In this document: positions 50,451-59,573 of the stretch, in pieces
Position numbering within the stretch: position 1 is the first letter of the stretch
Layout: each line of letters begins with the position of its first letter
Assembly (NCBI GenBank): GCA_963783095.1
Contig: CAWAMR010000002.1
Location: 682,001-746,000, forward strand
DNA from: CAWAMR01 sp963783095
GTDB taxonomy: Bacteria; Planctomycetota; Planctomycetia; Gemmatales; Gemmataceae
Direction of reading: 5' to 3'
Length of the DNA: 64,000 bases
Program-made: the position numbers and the translations under genes
Notes under the pieces: generated by a model
Databases searched by the model: none
Seen by the model: only the letters and a program-made list of their open reading frames with translations
What the model was told of the DNA's origin: nothing

Positions 50451-52116
50451 TCAACTTGAGACTCGTTTTCTCGCTCTCGGCCAGGGCTCGAAGTTTCTCG
50501 GCGAGTCCGCGACCGATTTCCCGTCGGCCGGGTTCGCAGTTATTCGCATGGCACGTTCCAGGCCGAGCCGGTAGATCGACACGGAATCTACGTGGTGCTT
50601 CATCGAGGCGAATGCCGAGAACGGGACCATTGCTCCTTTCGCGTCCTTCACAAACAGGTTGTCCAACTCCTCCGGCTTTTTCCCTCTGAACGCGTTAATT
50701 TCCGATAGGCCCACGAGGGCCTTGTGCAGATCGATCCCCAGCTCCCTTGCTTTATCGTTGTTGATGATCAGCTCGTGACGCTTCACGTCGCGGCCGGGCC
50801 AGTCCGCGACATCGCTCACGATGCCATCCTTTCCGGCACGCGACAGAATCGCCTCGGACCACTTCCGCAAATGTTCGGAGTCAGGCCCCGCGAGCGCGAT
50901 GCGAACCGGGAATGCCGGCTTGCCTCCTGTTACATCGCAGATGCGGATTGCAGCCTCGCGAACCTCTCGCGCGAGGCGCTTTCGCAGCACGGCCAGGTCC
51001 GCGTCCGGCTTGCACGTCACCAGAACCGCGGCCCTGTCCGATTGCAGCTTGTCGGTGAACGAACTGGCTTGGATCCCGCCGTTCCAGGCGAGCGCGATCT
51101 TTATTACCCGCTCGCACACGGCCTGTGTGTATTCCATGGTGTTGCTATCGGACACATGCACTTCCAGGCGCAGCACGCGCGGCGTGGTGGGCGTGACGAC
51201 CGTCGTAAATTCCGCGCCTTTGGGGGACGTCTTCTTCAGCAACGCGAGTGTTCTTTCGATTCGTTCGAAAGAGGCGTCGCGCTTCGCGAACACCGCAAGC
51301 AGCGCTGCGGGCTTGCCGTCGAATGTCGTCAATTCGTTCGGCATCATCGTGCCAAGCTCTACTTTCCCAACGTCGCGAAGGAGCACTTTTTGACCTTTCT
51401 CACCCGTCTTGACGACAATCTGGTCGAATGCACTAGCCATAGTGTCCCATCGCCCGGAACTGCGGATCAACCAGTCGAATACCTCCCTTTGGTGAAGGGT
51501 CGGTCGTGCTGACAGCAATCACATTGTCCGTCGCCTGCACGGCCGCTCGAACCTCCTCGACCGATACGGCGCGTGCTTTGAGCTTGTCCTTGTCCAGCGT
51601 GATACGCCCAAGAAAATCAGCGGTGCCGAGAACTCGTACTTCGCTCACGCCAGGGACACGGCGCAGGGCGTCTGCGTATTCCCCGCGGGCATGATCCGCG
51701 AGAATTGTCGCATAGTCGTGCGGGTCGTCTGGTTTCGTGAGTGTGCACCAGAACTCCACCGTTTGGGCCGGTTCGGTACGAACCGTGATCCCTCTGCGCT
51801 TGCACAGTTCCAGAATAACCGGCTCGGCCAGTACGACACGCTTCCGGACCAGGTCCAGAATTTGCTCCGGATCGGCCTTCGCGTCGAGCCGGATCGTGAT
51901 CGTACAGGAGCCGTCGCTGGTTGACTCCGTTTCAATGCGCGTTGCGCGTTCCACACCATGGATCTGCCGCAAGAGCGGCAGGGCAACGGTGGAGTCAACC
52001 ACTTGCACATTCGCGCCGGGATACCGGGCCACCACGCGAATGACGCTGGGGTCATCGGCGGCATGAAGTGTGAACGCGCAGGCAAGCAGCGCGAGATTCG
52101 CCGTGATCATTCGCAT
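50416..52116 (-). CDS. RND efflux-pump periplasmic domains without membrane helices, two frame breaks
   Basis: About 566 residues when breaks near 51440 and 50505 are bridged. Signal peptide MRMITANLALLACAFTLHA, then an AcrB-like first periplasmic loop: VARYPGANVQVVDSTVALPLLRQIHGVERATRIETESTSDGSCTITIRLDAKADPEQI, VPGVSEVRVLGTADFLGRITLDKDKLKARAVSVEEVRAAVQATDN, VLLRDVGKVELGTMMPNELTTFDGKPAALLAVF. Where transmembrane helices 2-6 of an RND pump should start, the chain goes on to the second loop: VRIALAGPDSEHLRKWSEAIL, RHELIINNDKARELGIDLHKALVGL, KDAKGAMVPFSAFASMKHHV, AMRITANPADGKSVADS. The last break then gives EKLRALAESEKTSLKLTTANRALILAP. No hydrophobic helix is present besides the signal peptide, so a soluble periplasmic protein is predicted. 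Function unknown. Confidence 0.7.
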
Positions 52117-52203
52117 GGCCTCTCCTGTGCTACAAGCAAGCTTCCAGCTCGTTAATGTCCGTCATCATTCCTTGATACCCAGTTCTACGTTGTCGGCGTC
52201 CGG

Positions 52204-52683
52204 TCATTTTGTAAGCGTCATATGAACGGCGTCGTACCACTGCTCCGAAGTGTTAATGATCTCGTCCAGAGACTTGTCATTGAGATCCCGTAACGACGGA
52301 CTCGACTGAAAACTCAGCTTTGGGGTTCCGCTCTCGTCGATCTCCGGCTCCCATATCCAGGCAAAGAATCCACGATCGTCTTTCGCTGTGAAATAAAACA
52401 TGACCACCGGAAAATTGCACGAGCCGATTTTATTGATTCGTTCCGCTGTTTCTTTGAGCTGCGATCTTGTCTCATCTTGTGCGCCGAAAGTCATTGCCGC
52501 CTTGACGACAAGTCCGATTCGACAAAGGTCGTATGAGTTTTCCCGCCGAATGCAAAGGAAATAATCAAAGGTGCCGTCCTCCTTGATTGGCTTAATCGCG
52601 AGGTCTTCGCGCCTTGTCACAATCACTTGCGTGAGAGCTTTCGCCCGTTCCGCCACAAAGTACTCTTTGAATGTGGTTGCCAT
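52204..52683 (-). CDS. DUF4365-like hypothetical protein
   Basis: 159 residues. The middle resembles DUF4365-type accessory proteins: GTFDYFLCIRRENSYDLCRIGLVVKAAMTFGAQDETRSQLKETAERINKIGSCNFPVVMFYFTAKDDRGFFAWIWEPEIDESG. The pattern (an alpha/beta core with a K-x-R and a VVMFYFT strand before W-x-W) suits the family, often found near mobile or defence genes. The resemblance is moderate, and no catalytic set could be assigned. It lies 87 bases beyond the start of the RND-like gene, with 402 bases of non-coding DNA on its other side. Confidence 0.45.
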   Translation of the reverse strand: MATTFKEYFVAERAKALTQVIVTRREDLAIKPIKEDGTFDYFLCIRRENSYDLCRIGLVVKAAMTFGAQDETRSQLKETAERINKIGSCNFPVVMFYFTAKDDRGFFAWIWEPEIDESGTPKLSFQSSPSLRDLNDKSLDEIINTSEQWYDAVHMTLTK

Positions 52684-53085
52684 GACTCATCGCCTAGTTG
52701 GTGAATATGGATGCGCTTCTGTCCATTTGCTTCCCCGCCCAATAATCCTTCACTTCATCCCAGAGGACTTTCAAGGTTCGGTGAGTCTGACAAAGGCTAT
52801 GCTCTCACCGCGCTTGCCAAGATGATCTTTCGGACTCATTGGCATCTCGTCTTCTGAGGCAGACCAATCACATATGCCTTCTGCTTCCCCTCCACCAGTT
52901 TACTCGAACTGCGATAGCTCGGCCATCTCCGTCAAACTGCGATAGCTCGGCCATCTCCGCCATCTCCGCCGAACACCAAAAGTAACTTGCCCGCGATTCA
53001 CGACGGGCTTCCAATCAACACGCCAACACTTTGTACCACCAGCGACTGCGGGGCAAGTTGACCGCTTCGTTCGGCTTTTGGCCTT
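52684..53085. other. Intergenic region with 25-bp direct repeat
   Basis: AACTGCGATAGCTCGGCCAT and CTCCG occur twice (about 52906 and 52936) with short CCATCTCCG echoes. The rest contains no credible gene. Confidence 0.55.
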
Positions 53086-53544
53086 TTAGATTTGAATGTG
53101 GCAAGGACGGCAAATGCCCGTTCCCCACTTAACGTTGATGTCCAGTAAATCGCCGCAGACAGGACAGTGACTCGGTTCCCCATCGTCAGTGTCATAAAAA
53201 AACCACAACTGCGTCGGATGATGCACGGACATTGCAATCGCAATTTCGCGGCCAACGCGATTGATCTGTCCGTTCGGATTTAAGAGCTGTTCCTTTGCGT
53301 ACGCTTCATACTCTCCTGAATCCAGCCACAACCGATAGAGCGCACTCGCGGCACTGTACCAATGCGCGATTGCCTCCGTTTCTGACCCTGTGAGATTGAC
53401 TCGTTCTGGATCGACTTCGCGACGGCAGACAGCACAATGAATTGGGTTGTCTGACATCAAATCGACAAGCACGAGTCCAGCAATCGAGTCGCAGATGCAG
53501 CTTTCAATTTCGGTATTCGGTCGAAGACGATTGTAGACATCCAT
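53086..53544 (-). CDS. Zinc-ribbon hypothetical protein
   Basis: 152 residues. Two Cys pairs: HCAVCRREVDPERV near 36 and SHCPVCGDLLDINVKWGTGICRPCHI at the end. The middle, WYSAASALYRLWLDSGEYEAYAKEQLLNPNGQINRVGREIAIAMS, is similar to zinc-ribbon proteins of the DUF2310 type (WxSxYRxLxxLWLxSGxYE). No domain with enzymatic residues is visible. The upstream region (53550-53690, minus strand) is nearly identical in layout to the promoter-leader of the LRR gene at 18647, although the proteins are unrelated. Confidence 0.55.
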   Translation of the reverse strand: MDVYNRLRPNTEIESCICDSIAGLVLVDLMSDNPIHCAVCRREVDPERVNLTGSETEAIAHWYSAASALYRLWLDSGEYEAYAKEQLLNPNGQINRVGREIAIAMSVHHPTQLWFFYDTDDGEPSHCPVCGDLLDINVKWGTGICRPCHIQI

Positions 53545-53637
53545 GATTCAGTCTGCCGAACGATTTTGAGTAGCTGAACAATTCTGCAATTACCCAACTC
53601 CCAACTCTTGATTTGGACCATTGCTGAAACTTTTAGC

Positions 53638-53666
53638 ATTATCACACCCGCAAAATCACCCGTCAA
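53638..53666 (-). promoter_or_regulatory. Promoter of duplicated promoter-leader element, second copy
   Basis: On the minus strand TTGACG (53666-53661), 17 bases, GATAAT (53643-53638). AAGGAGAAACGG precedes and AATGC follows, as in the copy at 18513-18640. Confidence 0.75.
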
Positions 53667-53708
53667 TCACCGTTTCTCCTTTTCAGCGCGTCACTCCCTG
53701 GGAGTGGA

Positions 53709-53785
53709 AGAGTGAATCGTGGTCGGTAAATACAAGAGCAAATACGTATTGGTGCTTACTGACCACTGACCACTATTCACTCTCG
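53709..53785. repeat. Heptad-repeat hairpin G, host region
   Basis: AGAGTGAATCGTGGTCGGTAA faces TTACTGACCACTGACCACTA-TTCACTCT. The GGTCAGT unit is that of element C. It immediately abuts a perfect palindrome. Confidence 0.8.
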
Positions 53786-53853
53786 TTGACCACATGCAAA
53801 CGAACGAGCCGGAAGCGTTAACGCTTCCGGCTCGTTCGTTTGCATGTGGTCAA
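53786..53853. repeat. 68-bp perfect palindrome
   Basis: Two 34-bp arms meet at GCGTTAACGC without a loop; the outer end is TTGACCACATGC. It lies 16 bases beyond the DUF1501 stop and would form a strong hairpin in either direction. Confidence 0.9.
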
Positions 53854-53868
53854 TCTCTGGCCGTTGCC

Positions 53869-55175
53869 TCAAATCAAGTCGCTGATCGGCTTGCCGCCGT
53901 TGATCATCGGATTGGGCCGGCCGCTCGGATCTTTGAAGTGCAGATCCTGCGGAACGCCGAGCACGTGGAACACGGTCGCCATCAAATCCTGCGGCGAGAG
54001 CGGCGTCGTCTTGGGCGTTTCGGCCTTGGCGGTCGATTCGCCGACGATTTGGCCCATCTTCAGGCCGCCGCCGGACAGAGCCAGCGTGGACAGCGGTGCC
54101 CAGTGATCGCGCCCGGCGTTGTCGTTGATGCGCGGGGTTCGACCGAACTCGCCCGTGATGACCAGGAGAATGTTGTCCGACAAGCCGCGCTCGGACACGT
54201 CGGCAACGAATGCGGAAACCGCTTGATCGACCCTGGTACCGGTCCTCTTCATGGCGTCGGCGATCTTCCCGTGCATGTCCCAACCGCCATAATTCAGAGT
54301 CACGAAGCCGACGCCCGCTTCGCACAGCCGGCGAGCCAGCAGCAGTTGCTCGCCCAGTCCTTTGCCGTAGCGTTCTTGAGTCTTCGGGTTTTCCTTCTTG
54401 ATGTCGAAGGTCTCTTTGGCCTTGCTGAGAATCAGATCGAACGCCTGCGTCTCAAAGCTATCCAGGCCGTTCATCAAGCCGGACTGGTCGACTTGTCGAT
54501 CCAGTGTCGTCGATGCCCTTGAGCAATCCCTTGCGGTCTTCGAGCCGTTCGAGGGTTCCGGCCAGCGTTCATGTTCTGGCGGGCCTTGCCGCCGACGTCG
54601 AACGGTGCATACGGCGAGCCGAGCCACGACTGGGCCGTCACCGAGAATGCCGTTCATACGAACGTAGGTCGGCAAGCCGGTCTGGAGGTGTTGGCCCCGC
54701 GATGGCGGGCAAGGATCGAGCCGATACCGGGCTTGTTCTGGCCGGCACCGTTGTCGGCGGCAACGAAGTCGTAGCCGGTCATGACCCAGTGCGTGCCGCC
54801 GCCGTGGCCGGAGTTGCGGTGAGCGAAGGAGCGAACGAAGGCCATCTTGTCGGCGACCTTGGCCATCTTCTCGAACGTGCCGCCCAGTTCGATGCCTTCG
54901 ACGTTGGTCTTGACGGCACCGGTGGTGCTGCGGAACTCAACGGGAGCGGACATCTTGGGATCGAAGGTTTCAACGTGGGTTGGTCCGCCGCCGAGCCAAA
55001 GCCAGACCACGGAAGTGTTTTTGGTTTGCTTGCCGGCTTGCGCCGCAGCAGCCCGAGCGCGGAGCAGGTCGGGTAAGGTCAAAGCGCCCATGCCCAGAGC
55101 GCCGATCTTGAGGAAGTCGCGACGGGAAGAGCCATCGCAGTTTGACCCATTGCGGGTACCGAAGAGATTGAACAT
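53869..55175 (-). pseudogene. Second DUF1501 Tat-exported protein, frame-broken
   Basis: About 435 residues in pieces. The Tat signal MFNLFGTRNGSNCDGSSRRDFLKIGALGMGALTLPDLL is intact, and VVWLWLGGGPTHVETFDPKMSAPVEFRSTTGAVKTNVEGIELGGTFEKMAKVADKMAFVRSFAHRNSGHGGGTH matches the first family blocks. Three breaks lie within about 130 bases: near 54635 (GDGP to SWLGSPYAPFDVGGKARQNMNAG), near 54570 (to TLERLEDRKGLLKGIDDT) and near 54505 (to DRQVDQSGLMNGLDSF). The remaining two-thirds (LGEQLLLARRLCEAGVGFVTLNYGGWDMHGKI, LLVITGEFGRTPRINDNAGRDHWAPL) is intact. Sequence stays conserved in each frame, so low-quality reads in this patch are a strong alternative to decay. Confidence 0.75.
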
Positions 55176-55389
55176 GAGAAAAACCCTTATTGAGCCTGCG
55201 TCTCCCCGTTTCCGAATCAACCCGGAAATGGCGGGTATAGGTAGGAACAGTTCGGTGGGTGGAGGCAGGCTGCCCCCATTAAGGTAGGATACACCACCTC
55301 CAACAGTAAGGCATGCAAAGATGCTGTCAATAAAAATTAGGAATAGTTTTCAGTTTTCGGTCAAACCGTTCTTGGTTATCCTAAGCGAT

Positions 55390-55953
55390 ATGACTGCTAA
55401 TCTCAGACCAATTTGCCTCATCGCACTCTTCCTTTGTGCTTGCAAGCCTCAGGAGCCGCCGCGCCCGGTCCCAGCGCCCGATACGGCCAAGATCGATCGG
55501 CTCCTTGAACTCACGCAGCAGCGCCTCATCCTGGCCCACGATGTCGCCCGCTACAAATGGAATCGCAAAGCCGCCATTTCCGATCCCAAACGAGAGAACG
55601 AGTTGTTGGATGGCGTCGTAGAACAGGCCTCGGCGAAACATCTCGACCCGGTGCTTACCCGTTCCTTCTTCGAGGCGCAAATCGAGGCATCGAAGATGGT
55701 CCAGCAGGCCGACTTCGACGATTGGAAAACGCGCGGCCTGGGTCCGTTTACCGAAGTGATCGATCTGAAGGATCTGCGCGTGAAGATCGATGCGCTGAAC
55801 TCGCAGTTGATCGATGCGCTTCTGGAAGCAACGCCGTTTTTGCGAGAAGCATCGGGACTCGCAGTTATTTTGAAACGCGCCGACGAGATTCTGAAGGGCG
55901 AAGGCATCAACAATCAGGTTCGAAGCGTTGCGATCAAACCGTTGCTCTTGTAA
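55390..55953 (+). CDS. Secreted lipoprotein chorismate mutase (AroQ-gamma type)
   Basis: 187 residues; start at MTANLRPICLIALFLCAC. The lipobox (LFLCAC) suggests membrane anchoring. The mature domain matches the exported AroQ-gamma chorismate mutases: IDRLLELTQQRLILAHDVARYKWNRKAAISDPKRENELLDGVVEQASAKHLDPVLTRSFFEAQIEASKMVQQADFDDW. The expected active-site Arg (QQR), Lys (RYKW), Asp-x-x-Arg (DPKRE) and Gln (AQIEA.KMVQ) are at fitting positions. It would convert chorismate to prephenate outside the cytoplasm, where the purpose is not understood. It precedes the second kinase locus by 118 bases, but functional connection is unproven. Confidence 0.8.
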   Translation: MTANLRPICLIALFLCACKPQEPPRPVPAPDTAKIDRLLELTQQRLILAHDVARYKWNRKAAISDPKRENELLDGVVEQASAKHLDPVLTRSFFEAQIEASKMVQQADFDDWKTRGLGPFTEVIDLKDLRVKIDALNSQLIDALLEATPFLREASGLAVILKRADEILKGEGINNQVRSVAIKPLLL

Positions 55954-56071
55954 AATCGCGGGAATCGGATCGTGAAATTAGTCGATTATCGAAGCCGGCT
56001 GGATTTGCTAGAATCGAAGGGTAGTTGGATTGAATGAAGTGTCCCCACCCGATTTTCATAAGGATGATCTC

Positions 56072-58123
56072 GTGCCCGTTCATCCGTCTTTCGCCTCATT
56101 TGACGATCGACCAACCGTAGCAAGAGAGGTCGATCCCGACGTCGAGACCGGCACGCGTTCACCCATTACGCCTGCCGAAGCCGTGGGCGACCAAACGCTC
56201 ACCCACCGGGACGACGAAATCGTACCGCGCAATGACCGCTTACCCGAGATTCCCGGTTTTCGGGTAGTTCGCCGAATCAGCGGCGGCGGGATGGGGGATG
56301 TCTACGAAGTCATTCACCTCGAATTGCAGGAACCGCTCGCCCTCAAGATGATCCGCATCGACAAAGTCAACAGCACATTCCTGGTTCGATTTGAGCGCGA
56401 AGCCAAGGCGATGAGGAACCTGCACCACTCCAACATCGCCCGGTTTTATGATTTCGGCAGGGTTGACGGCTGCCCCTATATAACCATGCACTTCATTCGC
56501 GGCGCAACCCTGCGAGATCATCTGCACGAGTATCAGGCAGACATTCCTAAAGCGGTCGCCCTATTACTGAAGATCGCGGATGCCGTTCAATACGTGCACG
56601 ACAAGGGCTATATCCACCGCGACTTGAAGCCTTCCAACATTCTGCTCGATGAATCCGGCGAGCCGATCCTTTGCGATTTTGGCCTGGTAAAGAACCACTC
56701 GGAAGAATCGATTCTGCCCGCTTCGACTATAACAGATTTGCCGGATTCCGAATCCGGAGCGTTGCCGACACCCGATGCTTCGACCGGGGCAACGGTCACC
56801 CATGGGCCGTTGTCTCGTAAGGCGAGAGAACTGGCGCTCACCAATACAGGCGACTTTTGCGGAACGTATTCGTATTCATCTCCCGAACAATCCCGAGGCG
56901 CGATAAGTCAGATCGGCCCAAAAACGGACATCTGGGCACTCGGTGTCATTCTCTACGAGATGATAACCGGGCAGAGACCGTTTTCCGTATCCGATACCGC
57001 TGAGCTTCTGCGGTCCATTCGAGAAAATCCGGCCACAAAGCCTTCAGAATGGAACCCGCAAGTCGATGCCCGCCTCGATCAAATCGTGCTGAAGTGCCTG
57101 GAAAAAGCACCTGATGAGCGCCATCCTTCAGCGGGTGCATTTGCCGATGAACTACGCCAGTGGCTGCACCCTTCATCCATCGCCGAAGCGTTGCCCCCGA
57201 AACCGCGCCGGCTTTGGATCCGGTGGCTTTCGTTAAGTTTAACCGCGGCCGGGATCGCCCTGGTTCTCGCGCTCAATTGGTTCCCCGGCACGCCGTCATC
57301 GGTCGGGGACAACCGCTTCGATTTTCCCAGCTGGGCGCGCGCTGAACTGGCGGCCGGCAAAAGCATTGAGTTGCTCGACGACCAGGGTAAGCCAGCCTGG
57401 GATTTCCCCATCATCGCCGGTCGGAACAGTTCGAAGATCGATCGACTCAACGACCAGTGGACCATCCACACTACCAATGTGGCGCTGCTGCAACTCCTGG
57501 ATGATCCGGGAATCGAAGCATTCATTTTGCGGGCCGAGATTCATGCCAACAGCCTCGCCTCCATCCCAAAAGCGGGACTATATGTTGCTCATTCACGTAT
57601 CGACGATCCGACGGGTATTTGGAACTTTCAATTGGAAGCATTCTATGAGGAAGATCTGGGCAATTTCCTTGCATTACCAGCCGGCGATCCGGCAGGGAAA
57701 TCGGCAGGGCCGCAGTTAAAGGTGAAACATTACCGACCCGACAAAATAGAGCGCATCGATGGTTCGGACGGTAAAGGCGTGGTTCGGCTCCGCGGTTTTG
57801 AAGAGTCGCTCGATTTGAGTTCTCGACAAGAATTGAAAACCTGGAATTTCCGCGAAGATAAGCCAACTCCAAACGGTCCCTGGAGAACCATGGAAATGAA
57901 GGTACTCGAGTCGTCGTTTACAATCCAATGGGACAATCGCCGGACATACTCCCTTCCACTGCCCATTCCCGATCAAATGTTGGCGCATCTGGCTGTCCCT
58001 TTACAGGGACAGCCAGGATTGCCGCCTAAATTCAAGGCGCGTGGGGGATTGGGGATCGTCGTGGAAGGCGGATCCGCCTCATTTCGACGCATTGAATTGA
58101 TCCCGAACAGGCAGGAAAAATAA
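56072..58123 (+). CDS. Transmembrane Ser/Thr protein kinase (copy 2)
   Basis: 683 residues; GTG start chosen because AAGGA lies seven bases upstream and the first residues (VPVHPSFASFDDRPT) align with copy 1. Kinase domain: ISGGGMGDVYEV, LALKMI, YIHRDLKPSNILLDESGEPILCDFGLV, GTYSYSSPEQSRG, KTDIWALGVILYEMITGQRPFSV and ERHPSAGAFADEL. Variable Ser/Thr/Pro insert (about 215-260). Single membrane helix (WLSLSLTAAGIALVLALNWF). C-terminal outside domain beginning NRFDFPSWARAELAAGKSIELLDDQGKPAWDFPI and ending SLGIVVEGGSASFRRIELIP. All catalytic residues are present. Paralogue of 28426-30467; both are followed by the same small secreted protein family. Confidence 0.9.
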   Translation: MPVHPSFASFDDRPTVAREVDPDVETGTRSPITPAEAVGDQTLTHRDDEIVPRNDRLPEIPGFRVVRRISGGGMGDVYEVIHLELQEPLALKMIRIDKVNSTFLVRFEREAKAMRNLHHSNIARFYDFGRVDGCPYITMHFIRGATLRDHLHEYQADIPKAVALLLKIADAVQYVHDKGYIHRDLKPSNILLDESGEPILCDFGLVKNHSEESILPASTITDLPDSESGALPTPDASTGATVTHGPLSRKARELALTNTGDFCGTYSYSSPEQSRGAISQIGPKTDIWALGVILYEMITGQRPFSVSDTAELLRSIRENPATKPSEWNPQVDARLDQIVLKCLEKAPDERHPSAGAFADELRQWLHPSSIAEALPPKPRRLWIRWLSLSLTAAGIALVLALNWFPGTPSSVGDNRFDFPSWARAELAAGKSIELLDDQGKPAWDFPIIAGRNSSKIDRLNDQWTIHTTNVALLQLLDDPGIEAFILRAEIHANSLASIPKAGLYVAHSRIDDPTGIWNFQLEAFYEEDLGNFLALPAGDPAGKSAGPQLKVKHYRPDKIERIDGSDGKGVVRLRGFEESLDLSSRQELKTWNFREDKPTPNGPWRTMEMKVLESSFTIQWDNRRTYSLPLPIPDQMLAHLAVPLQGQPGLPPKFKARGGLGIVVEGGSASFRRIELIPNRQEK

Positions 58124-58239
58124 GAGAATTCGCCTAATCTTCCCAATTTACCTATTTTAATGTCTTTCGGAATCGTTAGGATTGAATCTGCTCTTCTGTC
58201 GGTTTCCCCAACTTCTTTCCACCCAACGGAGGTACAGAA

Positions 58240-58731
58240 ATGTCTCGAAAAGTGCTTACGGCATCCGTGGCAATCCTCATTTTGGCGAGTGTCGCCGACG
58301 CCTGCTTCTTCAAGAAGCGCCAGAGGGTCTATTTTGCTCCAGTTTACGCAGACAATTATGCAAGTACACTCACAATCCAATCCGTTGATACTTATACTCC
58401 GGTAAACAACGCGATATCAAATCTAATTCCATGGAACCAAGACACTACTGTTAAAGTTTATTCGTCTTATTATCCAGGTTCGGACGTGATGGATCTCACA
58501 TTGACCGACCTCGGCCCCTACACTCCCAGTTCGCCTCGCACGGCACCAAAGCAAAGGCATTACTATAATCATACGACCGATCCGGTCGCGGAAGTTTATG
58601 CTGGTGGTTACATCCTCACTTTCACGATCCCCAAAGGCGATTTGGTCGCCACCGAGAGCTACTCGGTTATCGTAACCGATGATACCCGCAGCATTCCCAG
58701 CAATACCGTGACCTTTAACACTTCAAATTAG
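58240..58731 (+). CDS. Small secreted protein with DACFF motif (kinase-linked, copy 2)
   Basis: 163 residues; GGAGG eight bases before the ATG. Signal peptide MSRKVLTASVAILILASVADA then CFFKKRQRVYFAPVY. The mature part has two beta-rich halves: NAISNLIPWNQDTTVKVYSSYYPGSDVMDLTLTDLGPY and YILTFTIPKGDLVATESYSVIVTDDTRSIPSNTVTFNTS. Same length as copy 1 (163 residues) and the same start, YxPGSD and ending. It follows the kinase gene by 116 bases, and a hairpin terminator lies 50 bases after its stop. No enzyme motif. Cysteines are few beyond the conserved first one, so disulphide cross-links are not obvious. Confidence 0.65.
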   Translation: MSRKVLTASVAILILASVADACFFKKRQRVYFAPVYADNYASTLTIQSVDTYTPVNNAISNLIPWNQDTTVKVYSSYYPGSDVMDLTLTDLGPYTPSSPRTAPKQRHYYNHTTDPVAEVYAGGYILTFTIPKGDLVATESYSVIVTDDTRSIPSNTVTFNTSN

Positions 58732-58782
58732 CTCTCGTCGTCGGACACAAGTTATCCTGATTTCAAACAACCAGTTCTTTTT

Positions 58783-58818
58783 GAACGGGCAGGTGCACAG
58801 CACTTGCCTGTCGTTTAC
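58783..58818 (+). terminator. Terminator hairpin after kinase locus 2
   Basis: ACGGGCAGGT / ACTTGCCTGT stem with a 7-base loop followed by CGTTT. Comparable in sequence to the hairpin at 27725 after the paralogous gene. Confidence 0.6.
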
Positions 58819-58878
58819 AGTAGACTATCTCAATCCTGTTTTTGCTGCACACTACCCAAGAAGGGTAATCCAGAAAAA

Positions 58879-59430
58879 ATGAACATCATCGACCAGATCC
58901 TGACCCTTTTTCGCGACAAGGGCCAGGGCGCATACTTCGGCGAGGCCGTCACGGAGACGGAACATGCCCTGCAATGCGCACACCTGGCCGAAGAGTCCGG
59001 ACTTGATCGGGAATTGATTACCGCTGCGCTCTTGCACGATGTCGGCCATCTGCTGCACGGCCTGCCGGAGCACATCGCACAGCAAGGCATCGACGGGCAA
59101 CACGAGCGCGGAGGTGCTGCCTGGCTCAAGGCTTATTTTGGACCGGCGGTCGTGGACCCGGTTCGCTTGCATGTCGCGGCCAAGCGCTACCTGTGCGCGG
59201 TCGAGCCTGAGTATTACACCCGCCTCTCGGCCTCTTCCCAGCTTAGTTTACGCCTCCAGGGCGGAGCTTTTTCTCCGGATGAGGTGCATTCATTTGAGCT
59301 GGAACCCTGGTTTCGCTCGGCCGTCGCCGTGCGCCGATGGGATGATACGGCCAAAGTGCCCCGACTTGTCGTTCCCGGACTGGAACACTATCGAGCGTAT
59401 CTGGAAACATCACTTTTGCGTTCGAAGTAA
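58879..59430 (+). CDS. PhnZ-like HD-domain diiron oxygenase (phosphonate catabolism)
   Basis: 183 residues from ATG 58879. Residues of PhnZ-type mixed-valent diiron oxygenases are all present with consistent spacing: Tyr19 and Glu22 (AYFGEAV), His29 (ETEHALQC), His53-Asp54 and His57 (LLHDVGHLL), His75 (GQHERG), His98 and Lys102 (RLHVAAKRYL), Asp155 (RRWDDTAK). Known family enzymes cleave the C-P bond of 1-hydroxy-2-aminoethylphosphonate (metal ligands and the Tyr/Glu gate match by family knowledge). It precedes the FAD oxidoreductase and PhnX-like hydrolase by about 700 bases. Its usual hydroxylase partner PhnY is not visible here, so the substrate might differ. Confidence 0.75.
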   Translation: MNIIDQILTLFRDKGQGAYFGEAVTETEHALQCAHLAEESGLDRELITAALLHDVGHLLHGLPEHIAQQGIDGQHERGGAAWLKAYFGPAVVDPVRLHVAAKRYLCAVEPEYYTRLSASSQLSLRLQGGAFSPDEVHSFELEPWFRSAVAVRRWDDTAKVPRLVVPGLEHYRAYLETSLLRSK

Positions 59431-59573
59431 TCAAAGACGATATATAACCGCTCGGTTGGACTTTTTCTCATTTACGAGCTTTGTACTGACTAAAAGTATA
59501 CTATAATAGTCTTGGGGGCAAGAGATTGGTCGATTTGATGGTTCTGAACAAATTGGTTCTAAAGAACATGGCA

